64,000 nucleotides of DNA, from assembly GCF_036785885.1 (NCBI RefSeq), contig NC_092320.1, forward strand, positions 21,639,557-21,703,556, written 5' to 3'. Below are positions 47,161 through 57,699 of this stretch, in pieces. Each line of letters starts with the position of its first letter. Within the stretch, counting starts at the first letter, position 1. The notes beneath the pieces are model-generated. The model searched no databases. It saw only the letters and a list, made by a program, of their open reading frames with translations, and was not told where the DNA came from. The stretch comes from Coffea arabica (taxonomy: Eukaryota; Streptophyta; Magnoliopsida; Gentianales; Rubiaceae). The position numbers were made by a program, and so were the translations under genes.

Positions 47161-48588
47161 ATGGAAAAAACACAGCTTGTTTTTGTTCCATCACCAGGCA
47201 TAGGTCACTTGGTATCCACAGTTGAGTTCTCAAAGCGCTTGACTGAAAGAGATGACCGGCTATCAATAGTTGTTCTAGTTATAAGCTCAATCTCTGCCAG
47301 CAAAATGGAGTCGTACACTCAAGGAGTGGCTAATTCAAACACTGGTATTCAATTCATCAACATCCCTCAAGCAGATCCACCTTCAGCAGAGTCGTTGAAG
47401 TCCCGGGAAAACTATATTTCTCTTCTCATGGAAAGCCATAAATCCCATGTCAAAAAAGCAATAGTCGACCTAGTATCAGAACCATATACTTCTCTTGCCG
47501 GAATAGTGGTTGATCTATTCTGTAGTTCAATGATTGAATTAGCAAACGAGCTCGGTGTTCCTTCCTATGTGTTCTTCACCTCTAGCGCTGCCTTTCTCGG
47601 CTTCATGCTTTATCTCCCAATTCACTATAACCAATATGGAAGAGAATTCGAGACTTCGGATTCTGATTCGATCATTCCAGCTTATTCTCACCCTGTCCCT
47701 ACAAATGTTGTGCCTTCTTTTGCATTTAACAAGTATGGTGGTTATGCCTCATTCGTGAAACATACTACAAGGTTTAAAGAGACAAAAGGAATCATCGTAA
47801 ACACGTTTGCAGAATTAGAACCTCATGCTGTGCATCAATTGATATCCGACAGTGAAACACCACCAATTTACACAGTCGGACCCTTGCTCGACCAGGAGGG
47901 CAAAAGGCAAGACTCAGACTGCGAAAGGATAATGAAATGGCTAGATGACCAGCCTCCATCATCAGTGGTATTCCTCTGTTTTGGAAGCATGGGTAGTTTT
48001 GAGCCTGACCAGTTAGCAGAGATGGCAATTGCAATCGAGCGGAGTGGATACAGATTCTTGTGGGCTGTCAGGTCGCCCCCATTCAAGGATGACCCCACAA
48101 AAAGGATGGGTGAATATTCCAATTTGTCTGACGTACTTCCAGAAGGTTTCTTGGAACGTACTGAAAATCGGGGATTGCTGTGTGGTTGGGCACCGCAGAT
48201 GGAGGTGCTGGCTCATGAAGCAGTTGGTGGATTTGTATCGCACTGTGGCTGGAATTCCACCCTGGAAAGCCTGTGGTATGGGGTGCCTGTTGCAACATGG
48301 CCTCTTTATGCTGAGCAACAAATTAATGCATTTGAATTGGTCAGAGAATTGGAACTAGCTCTGGAATTGAAGTTGGATTATCGAACGGAAAATGCAAAGA
48401 ATCTTGTAATGGCTGAGGAAATAGAGAAAGCTATCAGATGCTTGATGGACTCTGAAAATCCAATCAGAGGGAGAGTTAAAGAAATGAAAGAAATGAGTAG
48501 AAAGGCCATTCAAAATGGGGGCTCTTCATTCATCTCAGTTGGACGCTTGATTGAAGATATCCATATCAACAAAGCAAATAAGGCATAG
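47161..48588 (+). CDS. UGT71-type UDP-glycosyltransferase (gene C)
   Basis: 475 residues, one exon. The N-terminus has FVPSPGIGHL with catalytic His16, and the partner Asp is D118 in VVDLFCSS. The PSPG box occupies 343-386 (WAPQMEVLAHEA, HCGWNS, ending in Gln), supporting UDP-glucose as donor. FLWAVR keeps the conserved Trp. The variable loop before the second half (SPPFKDDPTKRMGEYS) is longer than in A and B, and shares SPxxKD with gene D. It faces gene D tail to tail with 1.6 kb between stops. The 3' flank has a TTGTCACATTTGTG block also found after A, B and the pseudogene, so that part of the 3' flank is ancestral. Acceptor substrate cannot be read from sequence. Confidence 0.95.
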   Translation: MEKTQLVFVPSPGIGHLVSTVEFSKRLTERDDRLSIVVLVISSISASKMESYTQGVANSNTGIQFINIPQADPPSAESLKSRENYISLLMESHKSHVKKAIVDLVSEPYTSLAGIVVDLFCSSMIELANELGVPSYVFFTSSAAFLGFMLYLPIHYNQYGREFETSDSDSIIPAYSHPVPTNVVPSFAFNKYGGYASFVKHTTRFKETKGIIVNTFAELEPHAVHQLISDSETPPIYTVGPLLDQEGKRQDSDCERIMKWLDDQPPSSVVFLCFGSMGSFEPDQLAEMAIAIERSGYRFLWAVRSPPFKDDPTKRMGEYSNLSDVLPEGFLERTENRGLLCGWAPQMEVLAHEAVGGFVSHCGWNSTLESLWYGVPVATWPLYAEQQINAFELVRELELALELKLDYRTENAKNLVMAEEIEKAIRCLMDSENPIRGRVKEMKEMSRKAIQNGGSSFISVGRLIEDIHINKANKA

Positions 48589-49456
48589 ATAGAATCATTT
48601 CCGCCACATGATCATGTTATCAGCAGATTAAGGGAAGTTTCTTCAGCTGCTCCTATTTCCCAAAATCAATTTGCTTTGTTTATTCTAGTCTTTCTTAATC
48701 GATCGTATTGTCACATTTGTGATTAAATTCATGTTAGCACTGCTTCCTTGTGCTTGAATATATAAGTGTTTGGAGGTATCCATCCTAGCTGTGTCTCCAA
48801 TTCCAAGTAAGGCCTGTTTTTGCTGACTTCTTGTTGCCACATCCGGGACTATGGTTCCCTCAGCTTCTTGACCCTGCTATTTCTCTGATCACTAAAGCTT
48901 GATTTGTCCTGACTTTGCTTTTCTTTCCTCCCAACGTAATTCAGAATAACTGCAAAAGAAGTAGCACGCAGGCACAAGCTTATAGGTCATGGAGTCTATT
49001 CTTTTATTCATCCTTCATAGTAATAATAATAATGTCTTCTTAGCTAGACCTGATCTAGTTTAAAACGTATAGTGGAAATCAAAGAAAACATCTTCTCTTT
49101 ATTACAAAAAGTCAAGGAGAGCCGGCTGCGACAAAATCTTGTGCGTCACACTTGATTGATGCGTTGAATGGAATTCATGGAATCAAGTAATGCATACCAC
49201 TTTAATGTAACTCGGTTGCGATTAATTATTTTTTATGTGTTTTAAAAATATTTTATTATAATAGTGTATATAAAAAATTTTTTAAAAATTATTTTTATTT
49301 ATATATTATTATAACATTATATTTAAAAAATAAACTAATCCAAACATAACCAATTCACTCGATTTGTTTGGATGCCCCTAGTGGGGAGGTCAGCTGCGAT
49401 ATATTAATATATCTGACGTCAGCAGTTCGAATTCCACTTTAGCAAAAAAATTCAAC
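48589..49456. other. 3' flank of gene C
   Basis: 3' UTR-like sequence, then spacer. At 49190-49345 there is a diverged AT-rich MITE-like stretch. At 49375-49450 a possible tRNA-derived piece has an A-box-like TAGTGGGGAGG and a B-box-like AGTTCGAATTCC; it has no convincing cloverleaf and is more likely a SINE relic than a tRNA gene. Confidence 0.4.
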
Positions 49457-50030
49457 AGTGAAATTGCGTCTTGTTATACATGTAGGAAAAGTGAAAACGA
49501 TGAGGATTTGGTCAAGCACGCTTTTACGTGTATCATAAGCCAAACCAATTAGCGTGTGTTACGAGGAGGGCGAATATCCAATATTTACGTGTACAATGAC
49601 AGAACTATACAATTTATTTTGAAGGCCCAAACTTCATATATTCATGGGGAAAAATGTTTAGTTGACAAATAATGTGTAGTTGATTCTAAATTTCAAGGTG
49701 AAAAACCACATCGTATATATGGGATGAGGAGAACCAATTGACCACGCTTTCAGTTATTCATTTCACAGAAGCAAAAATGGAACGAACTTCTCCTCCCTTC
49801 TAACAGTCCATTATATTGGTTATTGGACATTGCAAGTGATTTGCCACCGAATTCTAATCTAATTACATTAGATTCCAATATTTAATTGATTGAAGTAACT
49901 TTCAATCATGACATGACTTGGGAAGAAGGGATTAAGGGGCGTTCAAGCAGTTATCTGCATGTCTAAGATTTGATCAAACTTTTAAAATTTGTTGTTGATA
50001 TTTTATACCATAATAAGTTGCAAGAATAAT
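49457..50030. repeat. duplicated 3' flank block of gene D, copy 1
   Basis: Aligns in direct orientation with 56129-56697, sharing for example CATGACATGACTTGGGA, GGACATTGCAAGTGATTTGC and AATTTCAAGGTGAAAAACC. It ends about 170 bp beyond the stop codon of gene D. Confidence 0.8.
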
Positions 50031-50199
50031 TACCGAGAAACTACTTATAATTCTCAAAACTTAAGGATAAATATGAACAACCAAGTACACAAAAGCATTG
50101 AACAAAGCATATGAAAAATGAAAAAGTATAACAAAAGCATTCAATTCAAGCATAAGGAAATAGTAAAAATATGAGTTTACAGATGAATGAAAAATGATT

Positions 50200-51618
50200 C
50201 TAGGCTTTTGCTTTGTTGACATGGATATCTTCAATCAAGCGTCCAAGTGAGATGAATGAAGAACCCTCATCTTCAACGACCTTTCTGCTCATCTCTTTCA
50301 TTTCTCTAACTCTCTTTCTGATTGGATTTTCAGTGTCCATCAAACATCTGATAGCCTTCTCTATTTCCTCAGCCTTCACAAGATTCTCTGCATTTTCCAT
50401 TCGATAATCCATTTTCAAGTCCACTGCTAACTCCAATTCGCTTACCAGTTCAAACGCACAAATTTGCTGCTCAGCGTAGAGAGGCCATGTTGCAATAGGC
50501 ACCCCATGCCACAAGCTTTCCAGTGTGGAATTCCAGCCGCAATGAGAAACAAAACCCCCAACTGCTTCATGAGCCAGCACCTCCAGCTGTGGTGCCCAAC
50601 CGCACACCATTCCTCGATTTTCGGTACGTTCCAAGAAACCTTCCGGCAATATTCCAGAAAAACTGGAATATTCACCTGGAGGTTTTGTGAAGTCCTTTGA
50701 TCCAGGCGACCGGACAGACCACAAGAATCTGTAGCCACTCTGCTCGATTGCAATTGCCATCTCTGCTAACTGGTCAGGCTCAAAAGTACCCCTGCTTCCA
50801 AAACAGAGAAACACAACTGATGATGGAGGTTGAACATCTAGCCATTTCATTATCCTTTCGCAGTCTGGCTTTAGAGTTTCACCCTCCGGGCCGAGCAAGG
50901 GTCCAACTGTGTAAATTGGTGGCGTTTCGTTGTCGAATTTCAATTGACTCACCGCATGTGGTTCCAATTCAGAAAAGGTGTTTATGATGATTCCTTTCGT
51001 CTCTTTGAACTTCATAGCATGTTTTAGGATTGACGAATAACCACCAACCTTGTTAAATGCAAAAGAAGGCATTACACTTGAAGGCACCGGGTGAGAGTAC
51101 GTTGGAATGATTGCATCAGGATTTGAAGTCTCGAATTCTCTTCCATTTTGGTTATAGTGAATTGGAAGATAAAGCATGAAGCCAAGAAAGGCAGCGCTGG
51201 AGGTGAAGTACACATATGAAGGAACGCCAAGCTCATTTGCTACATCAATCATTGATGTACAAAATAGATCAACAACTATCCCCGCAAGAGAAGTAAAGGA
51301 CTCGGATTGGTCGACTATTGCGTTTTTGACATGGGATTTATGGCTTTCCAAATAGCGAGTAAAACCATGCTCTGGGGAGCCCAAGAACTCTGGTAGATGT
51401 TGATCTACACGAGGTATGTTGATGAATTGAATACTAGTGTTTGAAGCAGCCACTTGTTGAGTGTATGACTCCAAGCTTTGGCCATGAGGATGCCTTATGA
51501 CTAGAACAAATATTGAGAGCAGATCATCTCGTTGAGTTAAGCGCTTTGAGAACTCAACTGTGGATATTAGGTGGCCTCTGACTGGTGCTGGAACAAAAAC
51601 AAGCTGTTTCTTCTTCAT
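50200..51618 (-). CDS. UGT71-type UDP-glycosyltransferase (gene D)
   Basis: 472 residues on the minus strand, single exon. The start region reads FVPAPVRGHL rather than the PSPGIGHL of A and C, but the GHL with catalytic His16 is kept; the partner Asp is D117 (VVDLFCTS). The PSPG box spans 341-384 (WAPQLEVLAHEA, HCGWNS, final Gln). The FLWSVR Trp is present. The enzyme should act as a cytosolic UDP-glucose-dependent small-molecule glycosyltransferase. On the minus strand a TATAAAG lies about 60-65 bases before the ATG and a second TATATA about 35 bases before it; the first is the better TATA candidate. The hAT remnant begins only about 140 bp upstream of the ATG, so the promoter may have been altered by transposon sequence. 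Closest relative in the window appears to be the pseudogene at 60.1 kb. Confidence 0.95.
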   Translation of the reverse strand: MKKKQLVFVPAPVRGHLISTVEFSKRLTQRDDLLSIFVLVIRHPHGQSLESYTQQVAASNTSIQFINIPRVDQHLPEFLGSPEHGFTRYLESHKSHVKNAIVDQSESFTSLAGIVVDLFCTSMIDVANELGVPSYVYFTSSAAFLGFMLYLPIHYNQNGREFETSNPDAIIPTYSHPVPSSVMPSFAFNKVGGYSSILKHAMKFKETKGIIINTFSELEPHAVSQLKFDNETPPIYTVGPLLGPEGETLKPDCERIMKWLDVQPPSSVVFLCFGSRGTFEPDQLAEMAIAIEQSGYRFLWSVRSPGSKDFTKPPGEYSSFSGILPEGFLERTENRGMVCGWAPQLEVLAHEAVGGFVSHCGWNSTLESLWHGVPIATWPLYAEQQICAFELVSELELAVDLKMDYRMENAENLVKAEEIEKAIRCLMDTENPIRKRVREMKEMSRKVVEDEGSSFISLGRLIEDIHVNKAKA

Positions 51619-51756
51619 CTTTGTGTTTTTAAAGTTTTTCCTTTGTTGCTATATATGGAATTATGCCTGGCAGAGGCTTTATACGTGTGGAAGTTTCCTT
51701 TGGTATTCAAACCTCAGTTTTTAAAATGCATAAACAGCTTAACAGAGGGACCCAAG

Positions 51757-52302
51757 CAGCGGCGGATCTACGGTTGGGGCACAGGCTCGCACTGCCCTCC
51801 ATAAATCTCTACAGTATTCATAGAGTTTTAATATAATTTCAAGTGTGTCCTCTGAAATTTTATATATCTATTGATTTATATGTTTCAAAAGTTGGCTTTG
51901 ATTTTACTTTGTTACAGTTACCGTAGAGAGGGACTTTTCAATTATAAATATAGTAAAAAATCGATTACGAAATAGAATGAAAGATATTTGGATGAATGAT
52001 TATTTAATTACTTACATTGAGAAAAATATATTTCGTAAAGTTCAAAATGAGAAGGTTGTAAACCATTATCAAAATATGAAAATTCGTTGTGAGTAATTGT
52101 AAATAGTTTAGTTTGCTTTTTGAAATAAAATTATTATATTAATAATTTTGAGTTTATTTTTTTTATATTTTTCATGGAATATATGCATCATTTATACTTG
52201 TTGATGAATATTTTTTTTTCGCTTAAAAAATTAGAAAAAAGTAGGTAAAATATTTTAAAGTTGCTTTTATCCTATTTAGGATTTTTTCTGGCTCCACCAC
52301 AG
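51757..52302 (+). mobile_element. deleted hAT transposon
   Basis: Begins CAGCGGCGGATCTA and ends TGGCTCCACCACAG, inverted termini of a hAT family. It contains only the last part of a transposase gene (see the next entry). The right end plus adjoining flank has been tandemly repeated (52236-52727). No matching 8-bp target duplication was found at these borders. Confidence 0.65.
51911..52096 (+). pseudogene. hAT transposase C-terminal dimerisation fragment
   Basis: An open stretch of about 61 residues reads TVERDFSIINIVKNRLRNRM, then WMNDYLITYIEKNIF, then a VVNHYQNMKIR end and a stop. This is the hAT dimerisation signature (TVERxFSxxxxxKxxLRNRxxxxWLNDxLxxYIE) known from plant hAT transposases of the zf-MYM/TTF type. 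All upstream transposase sequence is absent, so it is a non-functional remnant. Confidence 0.8.
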
Positions 52303-52727
52303 GGCAAAATGTGCTGCATACCATGCAAAATAAATAGTTTGATCTCCCTAACTAACTTGATTTCATTTACACGATTTAGTCGTATGAGTTTTATATTAGA
52401 AAAAAGTAGGTAAAATATTTTAAAGTTGCTTTTATCCTATTTAGGATTTTTTCTGGCTCCACCACAGGGCAAAATGTGCTGCATACCATGCAAAATAAAT
52501 AGTTTGATCTCCCTAACTAACTTGATTTCATTTACACGATTTAGTCGTATGAGTTTTATATTAGAAAAAAGTAGGTAAAATATTTTAAAGTTGCTTTTAT
52601 CCTATTTAGGATTTTTTCTGGCTCCACCACAGGGCAAAATGTGCTGCATACCATGCAAAATAAATAGTTTGATCTCCCAACTAACTTGATTTCATTTACA
52701 CGATTTAGTCGTATGAGTTTTATTTGT
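52236..52727 (+). repeat. 165-bp tandem repeat, three copies
   Basis: The unit begins AGAAAAAAGTAGGTAAAATA and contains the hAT right end (GGCTCCACCACAGGG) and 80 bp of flank ending CGTATGAGTTTTAT. Copies start near 52234, 52399 and 52564, exactly 165 bp apart. By eye they are nearly identical (one missing base in the last copy), so the expansion is very recent, or an assembly artefact must be excluded. Confidence 0.9.
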
Positions 52728-52865
52728 TTTGGTCAGACCCTTTCTAGATGTATTAATATTGGCACTTTGTTTTTTAAAACGGCCTTCTTGATAATAATTT
52801 GTGTCAGGTTTATGATGATTAGTTTGAGATATGCAAACACACGGTCCTTGTCAATTGTCCTTGTA

Positions 52866-53043
52866 TTTTTTTTTTTTTTTGGAGATGACAACTGTAGTAT
52901 ATCCTAATCTATCCTGCACACTAGGGGGAGAGGTGGACCTAAGGAGATCTAGGTATAACCCAGAGGGGACTGAACTACCACCGGACCAAACGGGTATACT
53001 ACGCACCCGCCTAAATTTTTTGAAACAAATCCACATTTAATGT
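52866..53043 (-). mobile_element. SINE-like retroposon
   Basis: On the minus strand it runs through CCTTAGGTCCACCTC, CCCCCTAG, AGATTAGGATATAC and GTTGTCATCTCC into an A-tail (T-run at 52867-52880). CAATTGT occurs just outside both ends (about 52853 and 53045), a possible target duplication. Same family as 57115-57298 and 5355-5475. It adjoins the fossil gypsy piece. Confidence 0.5.
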
Positions 53044-53045
53044 GG

Positions 53046-54028
53046 CAATTGTGGGGAATGCGATGCATCAGGTGAAGGTGTTGGACCCGTACTTATGCAA
53101 GGAGGAAAATCAATTGCTTACTTCAATGAAAAAGTTAAATGAAGCGGCTCTCAACTACTCAACTTATGACAAGGAGTTGAATGCCCTAGCACGCACATTG
53201 GAGACTTGGCAGCACTATCTACGTGCAAGGGAGTTCATTATCATAACTGACCATGAATCTCTCAAACACCTAAAGGGACAACAAAAACTGAGCAAAGGCA
53301 TGCTCGATGGGTTGCATTCACAAAGTTCTAGGGTTTGAGCTTATGAAAGAATTGTATAAGGATAATGTGGATTTTTCGCATGCCTATGCGAATTGTGGGA
53401 AGTCCAAATTTGAGAAATTCTATGTGCATGATGGGTTCTTGTTTTATCTCACTAAGTTATGCATTCCTCGTGGCTCAATACGTGGCTTACTCATCAGGAA
53501 GTCACATGGTGGTGGTTTAATAAGACATTTTGGTGTTTCCAAAACTTTAGTTATTTTGCAGGAATATTTTCATTGGCCGCACATGTGTAAGGAGGTGGAG
53601 AGGTTCATTGGAAGGTGTGGAGTGTGCCATAAAGTTAAATCAACGGTTAACCCTAACGGTTTGTATACTCCCTTGCCTATACCTAACCAACTTTGGGTTG
53701 ATATTTCTATGAATTTTGTGTTTGGTTTACCCCGGTCTAAACATGAACATGATTCTATCTTTGTTGTAATAGATAGGTTTTCCAAGATGACTCACTTTAT
53801 TGCATATCACAAAACAGATGATGCCTTTCACATTATTGATTTGTTCTTTAGAGAAATTGTTCGTTTCTATGGTATACCTAGAACTTATAGTGTCTGATAG
53901 GGATGTTAAATTCTTGAGTTATTTTTGAAAATCTTTGTAGGGTAGGTTGGGAACTAAATTGTTATTTTCTACTTCTAGTCATCCTCAACCGGATGGTCAG
54001 ACTGAAGTCATAAATAGAAAGGAGGATT
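53046..54028 (+). mobile_element. fossil Ty3/gypsy pol fragment
   Basis: Contains part of RNase H ([34 protein letters not shown]) and of integrase (zinc-binding region, then an ISMNFVFGLPRS catalytic-core stretch and the following PQPDGQTE-like end). There are no LTRs at its borders. It is broken, with several breaks, and clearly older than the two complete gypsy elements. Integrase style is that of a plant chromovirus. Confidence 0.8.
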
Positions 54029-54029
54029 A

Positions 54030-54520
54030 AATTGTTATTTTGTTAGAATAGGACTCCTCTAATATGTAAGGCAATTGGGGAACTAAATTCTACGATCGTA
54101 CCTAAGATTGTTTCTTGATTAGAGTAGTGATTAACGATCATACCTTAATCATCGACACAGTAAGGAGGAGTTGATTGTCATCGCTTGTTTGGCAGTTATA
54201 ACATATTTATCAGTTAATAATTGGAATTATTTTTGTATCGATGATCAATTAGGTGAACCATTGCTGAAATTATTTCTTGGCTAGAACTTTGTTATCATTA
54301 ATTCGGGTTTAATAAATTGTCATTTAACTTTTAGTTAGTTATTTATTTTTATTTGAACCGTTTAATTATCACCATTTTTTAGAAAGCAACTCCCCCTTGT
54401 TAGTTTGAATTTCAAAAAAGACAAATATCTCCGTGGATTCGACTCTTCTTATCACTATCTACAGAAATTATCTTTTGTTTGAAAAGGTATTTATTATTGT
54501 GCAGACTCAACAACCTGTCA
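54030..54520 (+). repeat. diverged Athila LTR fragment
   Basis: Aligns with the last part of the Athila left LTR (about 31565-32303), sharing GTAAGGCAATTGGG, ATCGCTTGTTTGG and CAACCTGTCA, and ends at the same terminal CA as an LTR. It joins directly to the fossil gypsy piece on its left. Divergence is much larger than between the two Athila LTRs, so it derives from an older copy. Confidence 0.7.
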
Positions 54521-55630
54521 CAAAACTTCTTCAAAATGGTACAGTGATTTGTACCACTAATTGGTATTAGACTGACACAAGTATTGAGCTGAAGGTCAAA
54601 GCAATTGTAGCGACTAACAAGTCTAAAATTGTGGGAACAAGTAAGTATAAAGTAATAATAAAACAGTAAAAAGGAAATTGAAGAAAAAATTTATTTACCG
54701 GCAACCTGATTAACAAGCAGACGTGCATCACGGGAAGGTAAAGTTGGAACCCACTATCACTTTCAATTTCAGTTGTCTTTGCAAGACCAAAAACAACCTC
54801 CAATTTTGCTTGTGCTAACGTGTCTTATCCCCTTCTCATCGATACCTTTTTGCACCACTTTGCCAATGCATTGGTACAAACCATTATACCAATTCTTAGA
54901 AGTTATGAAGGAATAAGGAGAATATATGGGTACAGTTACATAATTCGAAGGTAGACAAGGACTCAATAGTTACAACTATTTATTAGCTTCCTATCTTTAA
55001 TTGATTGTTTAGCTCTTTTGCTTGTTTTCAGTTATCAAAAATTTGGCTTGCTTTTCTGCGATGGTTCCACTGATATAGCTTCATTAAATTTAAATCAAGA
55101 AAGAGTCTAACAGGTGGGATGATTTTTGGGAGATGGGTAGGATGATATGAAAAAAAAAAAAAATTAAGTGAGAGATTTCGAGGTTTCGGGTGAGAGATTC
55201 GAAGCTTCCATATACACTAAAAAAATTAGGAAAAAAAAAGATGGGATGATTTTTGTGTAGAATAGTCCAAATCTATCTCGAACACAACCTATCCAAATAC
55301 AAAAGCAAGCAAAAAGCTAAAACCACTGGGAGACAAAATGGGCCACACCACTCCAGAAGGGCAAGTAAATGATTGTGTAAGAAGACCCACCAAATATCCA
55401 ATGTAGCGCAAGTAGAAACTAGGGATCCCCCTGCCCCGCCCGGCCCATTCCCGCTTCCCTCTAATAAAAATTTATTATAATTAAATTTTAACTAATAATT
55501 ATGTACTTAAATATCAATACATCATCAATTTATTATTTATTATAATTTTACAATTAAAACTTATAAAAATAATTAAACAAAAGTTATTCGAATATAATCC
55601 AACATAATGAAACAAATCTAATTAAAATAG
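54521..55630. other. spacer, no gene recognised
   Basis: No coding sequence is recognised. A C-rich edge at about 55428-55460 (TAGGGATCCCCCTGCCCCGC) and an inverse-like G/C-rich edge at 56045-56128 (ending TGCTATCCCTA) may be the ends of another hAT-type MITE containing the Harbinger-like MITE, but no target duplication was found. Confidence 0.35.
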
Positions 55631-55633
55631 TTA

Positions 55634-55780
55634 GGTTTTGCTTGGATTGAAGGTTTTCGTCGGAAAATATTATCGTTTTCCGTGATCACATTTTCCTATT
55701 ACCTTTTTCCCTCACATATATCAAATCGCTACAGTAATTTTTCCATGAAAAATGACGGAAAATGCAATCCAAACACAACC
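55634..55780. mobile_element. Harbinger-like MITE, about 147 bp
   Basis: Ends GGTTTTGCTTGGATTG and CAATCCAAACACAACC are inverted repeats flanked by TTA on both sides, the PIF/Harbinger target. The body CAAATCGCTACAGTAATTTTT also occurs in the element at 60882-61018. Confidence 0.65.
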
Positions 55781-56128
55781 TTAAATTTTCACCTTTGACA
55801 CAAATACAATCGCTAAGTTATTATTGTGCTTTTTTTTTTGAGAAAATATGTTATTGTATTAAGTGTAATTAGAAATTTAGTATAAATGTATTAGTAAATT
55901 TAGTATAACTAATTAATAATTTTTATTAGTAGACATGTATAATTAATAATATCAATTATATTGCATATACTAATATCCATTATATAATACATTATATAAT
56001 ATATACAACTAATAATATCGTTAGCCCATTTCTAAACCGGGGAAAAAATTCCCCCCTCCCCCCCACCTCCCAATCAACAACCCGCTCCATTAGTCCCTTG
56101 CGGACACCCACCCCCAATTGCTATCCCT

Positions 56129-56840
56129 AAGTAAAATTGCTTCTTGTTATATATGTGTATAGGAAAAGTAAAAAAAAAAAAAGAGGATTAAGTCAAGCTC
56201 GCTTTTATGTGTATCATGAGCCAAATCAATTAGTATGTGTAGAAGGAGGGCTGGATATCCAATATTTACGTAAAAGGGCCAAACATCATATATTTATGGG
56301 GCAAAAAGTTTAGTTACAAATAATGTAGTTGATTATAAATTTCAAGGTGAAAAACCACATCGTTTATATGGGATGAGCAGAACCAATTAACCACGCTTTC
56401 TGTTATTCACTTCTATTCCACTTCACAGAAGCAAAAATGGAACTTACTTCTCTTTCCTTCTAACAACAGTCCATTGATGGTTTTTGGACATTGCAAGTGA
56501 TTTGCCACCAAATTCAAATCTAATTACATTGGATTCCAATATTTAATTGATTAAAGTAACTTTCAATCATGACATGACTTGGGAAGGAGGGATTAAGGGG
56601 TTTAAGCAATCATTTGGAAAAGTTCGCGTCCAAGATTTGGCCAAATTTTTAAAATTCGGTATTGATATTTTATACCATACAGAATAAGTTGCAAGGAAAC
56701 CTAATTCTCTTTCCAGTTAACCACGCTTTTGAGTATTCATTTCATACAAGCAAAAGATGGAACTTAATTCTTTTTTCTTCAAAAAGTTCATTATTGATTA
56801 TTGGACATTGCAAGTGATTTTGAAAAAAAAAAATGGAAGC
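56129..56840. repeat. duplicated 3' flank block, copy 2
   Basis: 56129-56697 aligns with 49457-50030 beyond gene D. A further partial copy of its inner part (TTAACCACGCTTT... GGACATTGCAAGTGATTT) follows at about 56716-56822, so part of the block was repeated again here. Confidence 0.8.
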
Positions 56841-57114
56841 ATGATATATATTTTTTTTTCGTCGTCTATTACAACTTACAATTTAACATAGAATATACAA
56901 AATATACTTTTTATTCTCCAAAGATTTTAGCTACATCAGATTTCATCGTTTCAGCTACATCAAACCACTAATTGCTATTAGAATATAATCAAGATAAGAA
57001 TCTTAATATCTACAATATGCTCCTCAAGTTGGAGATCAATGTTTTAAAAGGCGAAGATAGGGCATTTTATGTCTGCTCAAGTTGCTTTGCAAATTTGGAC
57101 TTTTTAAATAATTT

Positions 57115-57298
57115 CGCTGCTGGTGAGGGTTCAAACCTCACAGCAGCGAAAACAATCTAAGGGTTGTGTCATAACACTTTCTTGGTCTAGTTGGCCCTGT
57201 ATACCCATTAGCTCCTACAACAGCCTCCTTAGGCTCCCCCTCCCCCTAGATTAGAATAGAGTAGGTTATACAAATGTATCGTTGCTGACAAAAAAAAA
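57115..57298 (+). mobile_element. SINE-like retroposon
   Basis: Contains a B-box-like GAGGGTTCAAACCTC, then GGTCTAGTTGGCC, CCTTAGGCTCCCCCTC, CTAGATTAGAATAGAGTAGG, a GTTGCTGAC end and an A-tail. AAATAATT lies at both borders (about 57108 and 57296), a probable target duplication. Best-preserved of three family members in the window. Confidence 0.5.
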
Positions 57299-57699
57299 TA
57301 ATTACAAATATAAAAATACAATTAATACTATAAAAATTACACACACACATATAATATACTTCTTATAATTACAAAAAAATGATAAAATGAAGAAAAATTA
57401 CTAAATCATTATTCTTATCTAATAAGTAAATTCATAACACAACAAATACAACTCTAACTCATACGTTAGTCATTGAGAGTCATGTTAGCAAAAAATAACT
57501 ATATCTTGGGATCAAAGGAAATGAAAAAAATATATATAGGAAACAAAGTCATGCATGTTTCTATTTTACATTTTCCCTAAATAATTCCCAAAGAGAAAAA
57601 CAAATCGAATCTTCGAAATTACTAAACAATAATAAAGACAAGAAACAAAGATAAGAAGAAAGAATAGGCCCAAATCAAAGTTTAAACTTAAAAAAAATT

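Noticed and set aside
49375-49450. Possible tRNA gene with A- and B-box-like motifs
   Set aside because: No convincing acceptor or anticodon stem; looks like a SINE relic.
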